A DNA stretch of 40,340 bases, from NCBI RefSeq assembly GCF_007990715.1, contig NZ_BJWY01000065.1, positions 1 through 40,340 on the forward strand, written 5' to 3'. Both the position numbers and the translations under genes were made by a program. The notes below the pieces were generated by a model that made no database searches, was not told where the DNA came from, and worked only from the letters and a program-made list of their open reading frames with translations. This document shows, in pieces, positions 34,815-40,340 of the stretch (its first letter is position 1; every line of letters starts with the position of its first letter). Source of the DNA: Nocardia seriolae NBRC 15557. Lineage in GTDB: Bacteria > Actinomycetota > Actinomycetes > Mycobacteriales > Mycobacteriaceae.

Positions 34815-36107
34815 CTAACCGGCGACGATCTTGCCGTCCCGGACGGTGGCCTTGCCGCGCAGGAAGGTGGCGGTCACCTTCGCGGGCAGGGTCATCGCCT
34901 GGTAGGGCGTGTTGCGGGCGATCGAGGCGAGTTCCTTCGCCTCCACCGTCCATTCGGCGGCCGGGTCGATCAGCACCAGGTTGGCGGGTTCGCCGACCGC
35001 GAGCGGGCGGCCCTGATCGTCCAGGCCCACGATCTTGGCCGGGTTCTCGCTCATGACGGCCGCGACACCGCGCCAGTCGAGCAGGCCCGTGTTGACCATG
35101 GTCTCCACGATGATCGACAGCGCCGTCTCCAGACCCAGCATGCCGGGACGCGCGGCCGCGAACTCGCAGCACTTGTCCTGGTCGGCATGCGGGGCGTGAT
35201 CGGTGGCGACGCAGTCGATGACGCCCTCGGCGAGGGCCTGGCGCAGCGCGGCCACGTCGGAGGCTTCGCGCAGCGGCGGGTTGACCCGGTTGACCGCGTC
35301 GTAGGTCTCCAGGCGCGAGTCATCCAGGAGCAGGTGGTGCGGGGTGACCTCGGCGGTGATCGAAATGCCCTGCGCCTTGGCCCATTTCAGCAGTTCGACG
35401 GTGCCCGCGGTGGAGGCGTGGCAGATGTGCACGCGCGCACCGGCATCGCGGGCCAGCAGCGCGTCGCGGGCCACGATGGACTCCTCGGCCGCGCGCGGCC
35501 ATCCGGCCAGGCCCAGGCGCGCGGCGGTCGGACCCTCGTGCGCCACAGCGCCCTTGGTCAGGCGCGGCTCCTCCGCGTGCTGGGCGATGAGCACGCCCAG
35601 GGAGTTCGCGTACTCCAGCGCGCGGCGCATGATCAGCGGGTCGTAGACGCACATGCCGTCGTCGGAGAACATGCGCACCGCGCCGAGTCCGGCTGCCATG
35701 GTGCCCATTTCGGCGAGCTGCTTGCCCTCGAGGCCGACGGTGACCGCACCCACCGGGTACACGTCGACCAGGCCGACCTCCTGGCCGCGCTTCCACACGT
35801 GGTCGGTGATGACCGCATTGTCGGCGACCGGGCTGGTGTTGGCCATCGCGAACACGGCCGTGTAGCCGCCCAGAGCCGCTGCGGCGGAACCGGTTTCGAT
35901 GGTCTCGGTGTCCTCGGGGCCCGGCTCGCGCAGATGCGTGTGCAAGTCGATGAAGCCCGGCAGCAGGAACTGGCCGGTGCCGTCGATGATCTCGGCATCC
36001 GCGGCGCTCAGGCCCGAACCGATCTCACGGATCTCGCCATCAGCGAGCAGCACGTCGACCGCTTCACCCTCGCCGTACAGACGGACATTCTTGATCAGGA
36101 CGCTCAC
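34815..36107 (-). CDS. pyrC: dihydroorotase, class I
   Basis: PyrC cyclises carbamoyl aspartate to dihydroorotate. The 430-residue amidohydrolase has the metal site DLHTHLREPG (His56, His58), MFSDDGMCV (about 146-154), QHAEE, HICHAST, TPHHLLL and ATDHAPH in order, which marks the long class I form. The GTG at 36107 has AAAGGAGA upstream; the longer frame upstream is not protein-like. Gaps are 70 bp to pyrB and 28 bp to the PH-like gene. Confidence 0.97.
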   Translation of the reverse strand: MSVLIKNVRLYGEGEAVDVLLADGEIREIGSGLSAADAEIIDGTGQFLLPGFIDLHTHLREPGPEDTETIETGSAAAALGGYTAVFAMANTSPVADNAVITDHVWKRGQEVGLVDVYPVGAVTVGLEGKQLAEMGTMAAGLGAVRMFSDDGMCVYDPLIMRRALEYANSLGVLIAQHAEEPRLTKGAVAHEGPTAARLGLAGWPRAAEESIVARDALLARDAGARVHICHASTAGTVELLKWAKAQGISITAEVTPHHLLLDDSRLETYDAVNRVNPPLREASDVAALRQALAEGVIDCVATDHAPHADQDKCCEFAAARPGMLGLETALSIIVETMVNTGLLDWRGVAAVMSENPAKIVGLDDQGRPLAVGEPANLVLIDPAAEWTVEAKELASIARNTPYQAMTLPAKVTATFLRGKATVRDGKIVAG

Positions 36108-36177
36108 GCTGTCTCCTTTACGCGCGATCGGGGGCCCTCCGTGGTTATGCAGGCGGCCGCCTCCGGGCCTGACCCGA

Positions 36178-37143
36178 TCACGCGACCACCTCGTCGGTTC
36201 CGACCAGCAGGCGGAACAGCACCGCCATGCGCATATGGACTCCGTTGTTGACCTGTTGCAGCACAGCCGCTTTCGGGGAGTCGGCCACGGTGAAACCGAT
36301 CTCCATGCCACGCAGCATCGGGCCCGGATGCAGGACCACCGCATTGTCGTCGAGCATCCTCATGCGGCGCTCGTTGAGCCCGTAGCGGATCGAGTACTCG
36401 CGCGCCGACGGGAAGAAGCCGCCGTTCATGCGCTCGGCCTGCACGCGCAGCATCATGACCGCGTCCGCGCCCGGCAGCTCGGCATCCAGGGAATCCGAGA
36501 TCCGCACCGGCCAGGCTTCCACACCGATCGGCAGCAGCGTGCGCGGCGCGACCAGCACCACCTCGGCACCGAGAGTGCTGAGCAGGAAGGCATTCGAGCG
36601 CGCGACCCGGCTGTGCAGGATGTCGCCGACCAGCACGACCCGCTTGCCTTCGAGGTCGCCGAGGCGCTGACGCAGGGTCAGCGCGTCCAGCAGCGCCTGG
36701 GTGGGGTGCTCGTGCATGCCGTCACCGGCATTGATGATGGCGGGCCCGGGACCGGCGTAACCGCTTGCGGCCTCGTCCATTTCGGCGAACCAGCGCGCGA
36801 TCTGATGCGCCGCACCCGAGGCCGGGTGCCGCACGATGAGCGCGTCCGCGCCCGCCGCGTGCAGGGTCAGCGCGGTGTCGCGCAGCGACTCACCCTTGGA
36901 GACAGACGAACTCGACGCGCTCACATTGATGACGTCGGCGCTCATCCACTTGCCCGCGACCTCGAAGGAGACCCGGGTGCGGGTGGAGTTCTCGAAGAAC
37001 ACCGTCATGACGGTGCGCCCGCGCAGCGTCGGCAGCTTCTTGACCTCGCGGCCCAGCAGCGCCTGCTCGAAACGCTCGGCCTCGTCCAGCAATCCGGTGG
37101 CTGCGTCGCGGTCCAGGTCGGTGACCGACAGCAGGTGCTTCAC
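36178..37143 (-). CDS. pyrB: aspartate carbamoyltransferase catalytic subunit
   Basis: PyrB carbamoylates aspartate, the committed step of pyrimidine synthesis. The 321-residue protein has the carbamoyl-phosphate site FFENSTRTR (49-57), SVSKGES with Lys83, and the central HPTQALLDALTL segment. No pyrI regulatory subunit is present, as usual outside enterics; control is likely by PyrR. The GTG at 37143 overlaps the pyrR stop as GTGA. Confidence 0.97.
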   Translation of the reverse strand: MKHLLSVTDLDRDAATGLLDEAERFEQALLGREVKKLPTLRGRTVMTVFFENSTRTRVSFEVAGKWMSADVINVSASSSSVSKGESLRDTALTLHAAGADALIVRHPASGAAHQIARWFAEMDEAASGYAGPGPAIINAGDGMHEHPTQALLDALTLRQRLGDLEGKRVVLVGDILHSRVARSNAFLLSTLGAEVVLVAPRTLLPIGVEAWPVRISDSLDAELPGADAVMMLRVQAERMNGGFFPSAREYSIRYGLNERRMRMLDDNAVVLHPGPMLRGMEIGFTVADSPKAAVLQQVNNGVHMRMAVLFRLLVGTDEVVA

Positions 37144-37778
37144 TCGTGGTCACCTTCCTGACGCAGGTACACACCGTCGCGGCCGTCGTGCTCGCGCAGC
37201 AGCACCGAGATGTCCTCGGTGCGGGCGGTGGGGACGTTCTTGCCGACATAGTCGGCGCGGATGGGGAGTTCGCGATGACCGCGATCGATGAGGACGGCCA
37301 GCTGCACCGCGCGCGGGCGGCCCAGATCGCGCAGCCCGTCCAGCGCGGAGCGGACGGTGCGGCCGGAGAACAGCACATCGTCAACCAGCACCACCAGCGC
37401 GTCCTCGATCCCGCCCTCGGGCACCGAGGTGCGCTCGAGCGGACGATGCGGCTTGGAGCGCAGATCATCCCGGTACAGAGTGATGTCCAGGGAGCCGATC
37501 GCGGGGCGCACGCCGGAGAATTCCTCGATCCGGCCCGCCAGGCGATGGGCGAGAGTGGTTCCGCGCGTGGGGATACCGATCAGCACCACGCGGGCAACCT
37601 GGGGGTCGCCGGAGTCCAGAGCCGTCTTCTCGATGATCTGGTGCGCCATGCGCGCGATGGTCCGGCCGACATCCGAATCGGAAAGCAGCTCGCGTCCGGT
37701 CTGGACCCGCTCCGGGTCGTGCCGCTGCGAGAACTCACCAGCGCCCGACTTGGCCGCCCGGTCTTCGGGCACAGCCAT
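37140..37778 (-). CDS. pyrR: PyrR, pyrimidine regulator and uracil phosphoribosyltransferase
   Basis: PyrR binds pyr mRNA when UMP or UTP is plentiful and also converts uracil to UMP. The 212-residue protein carries the PRPP loop LVDDVLFSGRTVRSAL (131-146), GIPTRGTTLAHRL (68-80) and the basic SLDITLYRDDL region that faces RNA in the family. The first 20 or so residues are an extra charged tail. The ATG at 37778 has AAGGAGG 5 nt upstream, and this ribosome binding site lies inside a PyrR-binding hairpin, so the operon is probably controlled at translation of its first gene. Confidence 0.96.
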   Translation of the reverse strand: MAVPEDRAAKSGAGEFSQRHDPERVQTGRELLSDSDVGRTIARMAHQIIEKTALDSGDPQVARVVLIGIPTRGTTLAHRLAGRIEEFSGVRPAIGSLDITLYRDDLRSKPHRPLERTSVPEGGIEDALVVLVDDVLFSGRTVRSALDGLRDLGRPRAVQLAVLIDRGHRELPIRADYVGKNVPTARTEDISVLLREHDGRDGVYLRQEGDHE

Positions 37779-37783
37779 GTCGA

Positions 37784-37820
37784 CCTCCTTCCCCGCCTCA
37801 CGGGACGGTCCGTTAAAGGA
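37784..37820 (-). promoter_or_regulatory. PyrR-binding RNA element covering the pyrR ribosome binding site
   Basis: On the minus strand TCCCGTGAGG (37796-37805) matches the PyrR loop consensus UCCNGNGAGG. Flanking CCG(T)CC and GGCGG form the upper stem with a bulged U. Lower down, TCCTT (37816-37820) pairs with AAGGA of the AAGGAGG ribosome binding site (37784-37790). PyrR binding would therefore hide the site. This matches the mycobacterial mode of translational repression. Confidence 0.85.
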
Positions 37821-37836
37821 TGTCTTTCGCCGAGGA

Positions 37837-37842
37837 ACCCTA
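37837..37842 (-). promoter_or_regulatory. candidate -10 box of the pyr operon
   Basis: On the minus strand TAGGGT lies about 17 nt upstream of the PyrR element, predicting a leader of about 50 nt that contains the whole hairpin. No convincing -35 is visible. Confidence 0.5.
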
Positions 37843-38047
37843 CCAGCGTCCACAGGCGTCCTCGACCCCGCACCCCCCTCCGCAACCGGCCCGCGCCACC
37901 GCTCCCCCGACCGCCCCGACCAGCGGCAACCTGGCACACCCCGAACCACCGGCAAGTTCACAGCAATACACCTGCCCCGATCACTGTGGTGGGGTTCACG
38001 CCACCCGCCCGCGGCTCTTCCTCGTTCGGCAGACCGATTGGCCCGGA

Positions 38048-39256
38048 TCAGGCCCGGGTGCCGCGCCAGCGCAGTACGTCCAGGGCCACCGCGGTGGCGA
38101 CGCTGTTGTCGTGTAGCGGCTGTGGAAGCAGGCGGTCGGCCTGCGCCAGACGGCGCAGCACGGTGTTGCGGTGTGTGAACAGTCGCTGCGCGGCGCGCAC
38201 GGCGTTGCATTGTTCCTCGACGAACACCGACACCGCGGCCCGCACTTCCTCGTCGGCGCCGGCCAGCTCGCCGAGCGTCTGCCGGACGAAGCGATCTGCG
38301 CCGTCGAGGTCCTCGGTGATCAGGGCGACCACGGCGACATCGCAGTAGGCGGCCACGCGCCGGTTCGATGCCATCCGGGCCAGCATGCGCTGGGTAGTGA
38401 GGGCGTCGAAATGGCTGCGCCGGAACCCCTCCGGCCCGCGCTCGGCCGCGCCGAGGTCCGGCGCGGCGGTCACGGCGGTCACGGCGGCCTCGGAGGCGAC
38501 AGCGCCGGGCAGCCAGACCCATCGGGTTGCCGCCCCGGCCATCACGCTCAGGCAGCGCATCGGCCCGGCCGCCCAGCTCAGTGCTTCGACAACCGAATCC
38601 AGTTGCCCCGCAGCGGAATCCGGTGCCTCGCTCCAAACCACCGCGGCGGTGTGCACGCCGTCGAAGCGGTAGCCGAGGATCGCTTCGGCGTGGGATCGGA
38701 CGATCGGCGCGCCGTCGAGCACCAGCGCGACCGTGGCACGCCGCTCGGCGTGGGTCCCCTCGGTCAACTCGGCGCGTTCGGCGCGCATCCGGTCGGCGAC
38801 CGCGGAGACGGTCGCGTCGACGAACGCCGAGATCGATCGGGACGAAACCGCGAGCAGCTCACGCAGTTCCGCGGCGTCGGAGGTCAGTTCGAAGACGGTC
38901 GTCATCCACCGCTGCCAGGAAACCTCCTGCCCGACGCGGTAGGCGTCGAGCAGGGACTCGTTCAGGCCGCGCCGCACCAGATCCCGCACCACCGCCAGCG
39001 GCTCCTCGCCCAGATTCGCCGCGACCGGGACGCCCGGATCACGCACATTGGCGGCCGCCCAGTGCAGCAGATTGGCCCGGGTGGTCCGCCGGATCCCTTC
39101 CCACAGTACCGGATCCGCGGCGACCGGGCCCATGTTCGGTGCGTTCAGCACCGCCTTGTCCACCTCGTCGAACCATTCGCGGGGCGCGGCCAGCGAGATC
39201 TCCGCGCCGCGCCGGAACAACTCGCGCACCCGTTCCGACGGTCGATCCCAGCTCAT
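38048..39256 (-). CDS. PucR-family transcriptional regulator
   Basis: The 402-residue protein has an N-terminal sensing region (about 15-165, RsbRD-like helical), a central GGDEF-like divergent domain (about 170-300) and the C-terminal PucR HTH with EEQCNAVRAAQRLFTHRNTVLRRL-type sequence near residues 348-371 (cited as NTVLRRL landmark). In actinobacteria such proteins regulate nearby catabolic or lipid genes. It is downstream of a DUF1254/1214 remnant and upstream of the pyr operon on the same strand, with about 270 bp and the pyr promoter between. The target is unknown. Confidence 0.9.
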   Translation of the reverse strand: MSWDRPSERVRELFRRGAEISLAAPREWFDEVDKAVLNAPNMGPVAADPVLWEGIRRTTRANLLHWAAANVRDPGVPVAANLGEEPLAVVRDLVRRGLNESLLDAYRVGQEVSWQRWMTTVFELTSDAAELRELLAVSSRSISAFVDATVSAVADRMRAERAELTEGTHAERRATVALVLDGAPIVRSHAEAILGYRFDGVHTAAVVWSEAPDSAAGQLDSVVEALSWAAGPMRCLSVMAGAATRWVWLPGAVASEAAVTAVTAAPDLGAAERGPEGFRRSHFDALTTQRMLARMASNRRVAAYCDVAVVALITEDLDGADRFVRQTLGELAGADEEVRAAVSVFVEEQCNAVRAAQRLFTHRNTVLRRLAQADRLLPQPLHDNSVATAVALDVLRWRGTRA

Positions 39257-39285
39257 GCGGCCACCGTGTCCATTCGTTCCGGAGC

Positions 39286-39323
39286 GACGGCGTGACCGGT
39301 GCCGCTACACCGGTCACGCCGTC
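39286..39323 (-). terminator. 16-bp perfect hairpin after the DUF1214 remnant
   Basis: GACGGCGTGACCGGTG (39286-39301) pairs perfectly with 39308-39323 around a 6-nt loop. It starts 9 nt past the stop of the DUF1214 remnant and 30 nt before the PucR start. It is a likely terminator without a U-tract, or possibly a dyad operator for the PucR gene. Confidence 0.65.
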
Positions 39324-39331
39324 ACCGTTCA

Positions 39332-40057
39332 TCAGGGAGCCGCAGTCACCGCCGGCGGGGTCCAGGTGCCGCCGATGATCTTGGTGTCGGGCCAGTAGAG
39401 GCGCTGCATCAGATTGAAGTCACCCGTCGCCGGACCGGGCAGCCAGTTGGATTCCTTTTCCGGGCCGGGGTTCTCGCGCTGAATGTAGATATCGAGCGAC
39501 CCGTCGGGGTTCTTGCGCATCTGCTCGCCGCGCACCGCGAAGCGGTCGATCGGGTTGGCGACGAAGAAGCCCTTGTCGTTGTACATGGTCAGCGACCGGA
39601 ACGCGTACACCGGCGGGATCTGGTCGGCGGCGAAGTGCAGCACGTAGTTCCGATCGGAATTCAGCATGGCGCCGGTGGCGTCGACGCGGGTATTGGGGTA
39701 GATCGCGTCCGCGGGCAGGTTCGCGCCGAGTCCGCCGTGGGCGACGATGGCGCGGCGGTCGTAGTCGGTGCCGTAGGTGCCCATGCCGGTGCGGGCGATG
39801 TTCCACCCGTTGACCGGCTTGCCGCCCAGATCGACCTCGATCTGCGACAGCGCCTTGGGCCAGGCGTCTTCCCAAGCCTTGCGGTCGGATTCCGACAGCG
39901 CGGCCAGGTCGAGTTTCTTCTCGGGTGTCCAGCCCGCCTTGGACAGCTCCGCGAGCAGGTCCTTGTCCTCCGCGCGCGGCTGATTGTGCGAGAGGCCCTC
40001 CCAACGGGTTGAGAACCACTGGAGCCGAACGTTTGCCGAGATTTCGCTAGAACCACA
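39332..40057 (-). pseudogene. 3' remnant of a DUF1254/DUF1214 protein gene
   Basis: From 40057 down to 39332 the frame encodes about 241 residues that end in a complete DUF1214 domain (GTYGTDYDRRAIVAHGGLG, PVYAFRSLTMYNDKGFFV, NWLPGPATGDFNLMQRLYWPD). Upstream of the ATG at 39784 the frame stays open with family-like sequence (QPRAEDKDLLAELSKAGW, KPVNGWNIARTG) but has no ATG, GTG or TTG, and a TGA stops it at 40058-40060. The N-terminal DUF1254 domain is missing. So the gene has lost its 5' half. The remaining ATG would give only 150 residues. An assembly error or frameshift near 40020-40060 is an alternative. Confidence 0.7.
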
Positions 40058-40153
40058 TCAGCCTAAATCCGAGCAGGCCCGGCGCAGTGAATTTCAGACT
40101 GCGTTCCGAAGGAGCGCAATAACATCTGCGCTGCCAGCATATCGAACGAAGGT

Positions 40154-40199
40154 GGTGCATCCTGCACCCGCTTTGATACTCGATGGTGCACTCAGCACT
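40154..40199. promoter_or_regulatory. pair of GGTGCA palindromic sites
   Basis: GGTGCATCCTGCACC (40154-40168) is a perfect 6-bp inverted repeat with a 3-nt spacer. GGTGCACTCAGCACT (40185-40199) is a degenerate copy starting 31 bp later, about three helical turns. They lie between the end of the ROK gene and the DUF1254/1214 remnant, in AT-richer DNA, and look like operators of a dimeric repressor. Confidence 0.55.
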
Positions 40200-40208
40200 G
40201 TTAGCTGA

Positions 40209-40340
40209 TCAGTCGCCGGTCGGTGTGCGGCGGTCGAAGACCTGGGGGCGCGCGATGCGCAGTGCGGTGGCGATGGCGCCCAGCAGGACCGCGTCGTCGC
40301 CGAGTTCGCTGGGCCGGACGGTCGGACGCAGCGGGGTGGT
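40209..40340 (-). CDS. ROK-family protein, C-terminal end (partial)
   Basis: Only the last 43 codons are in the window, ending at TGA 40209-40211. The sequence SELGDDAVLLGAIATAL is characteristic of the C-terminus of ROK-family regulators and sugar kinases. The gene runs off the right edge. Whether it is a transcriptional regulator with an HTH or a kinase cannot be decided here; the tail RPQVFDRRTPTGD is more typical of the regulators. Confidence 0.7.
   Translation of the reverse strand, partial: TTPLRPTVRPSELGDDAVLLGAIATALRIARPQVFDRRTPTGD

Noticed and set aside
39984..40208. 74-codon plus-strand open frame at the right end
   Set aside because: It overlaps the DUF1254/1214 remnant and the palindromic sites, and shows no codon bias typical of this genome.

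Overview
The window is a GC-rich, densely coded actinobacterial chromosome segment, most likely from Nocardia or a close relative in the Mycobacteriales. Supporting signs are frequent GTG starts, an actinobacterial-type integration host factor (mIHF), a SigF/RsbW-type sigma and anti-sigma pair, a PriA without helicase motifs, and a pyr operon led by PyrR with a mycobacterial-style PyrR-binding RNA. The genus is inferred from gene order and protein style, not from a marker gene. No rRNA, tRNA, CRISPR array, insertion sequence or phage gene was seen.

Layout. 19-1974: a secreted gamma-glutamyltranspeptidase lipoprotein (+). 2069-5069: the riboflavin cluster ribE-ribBA-ribH plus a membrane PH-domain protein (-). 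5206-6066: an AT-richer spacer with tandem repeats, then an unknown gene (+). 6107-6769: rpe (-). 6897-10401: anti-sigma factor, sigF and NAD synthetase (+). 10490-14347: def-fmt-rsmB (-), with RsmB carrying a 345-residue Gly/Arg/Asp-rich extension. 14414-19759: an accessory stretch with a lipase, PadR, HAD, orphan ABC ATPase, TetR, a small barrel protein, MarR and a small unknown gene. 19859-26252: the core block mihF-gmk-rpoZ-coaBC-metK-priA (-). 26877-28922: VOC protein, LysE-type exporter and patatin (-). 28974-37820: the complete pyr operon pyrR-pyrB-pyrC-PH-like protein-carA-carB-pyrF (-), from PyrR-binding leader to a hairpin terminator with a U-tract. 38048-40340: a PucR-type regulator, the 3' remnant of a DUF1254/DUF1214 gene and the end of a ROK-family gene (-).

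How the genes work together. The pyr operon makes UMP de novo. The rib cluster makes riboflavin from GTP and ribulose 5-phosphate, which Rpe interconverts with xylulose 5-phosphate. mIHF, Gmk, RpoZ, CoaBC, MetK and PriA supply nucleoid, GTP, RNA polymerase, CoA, SAM and replication-restart functions. Def, Fmt and RsmB serve translation. From memory, the order follows the Mycobacterium tuberculosis pyrR-to-ribH segment, with local gene insertions or replacements.

The least explained signals are non-coding: a folded ribE leader that is not the FMN riboswitch, tandem GTTC-N6-GAAC repeats before an unknown gene, two adjacent long hairpins between coaBC and metK, a possible TetR operator across a leaderless start, a pair of GGTGCA palindromes beside the DUF1254 remnant, and two 17-bp duplications that each create a second start codon. 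About ten genes show a -10 box 6-7 nt before the start codon, as expected for leaderless mRNAs. I see no clear new multi-gene system.
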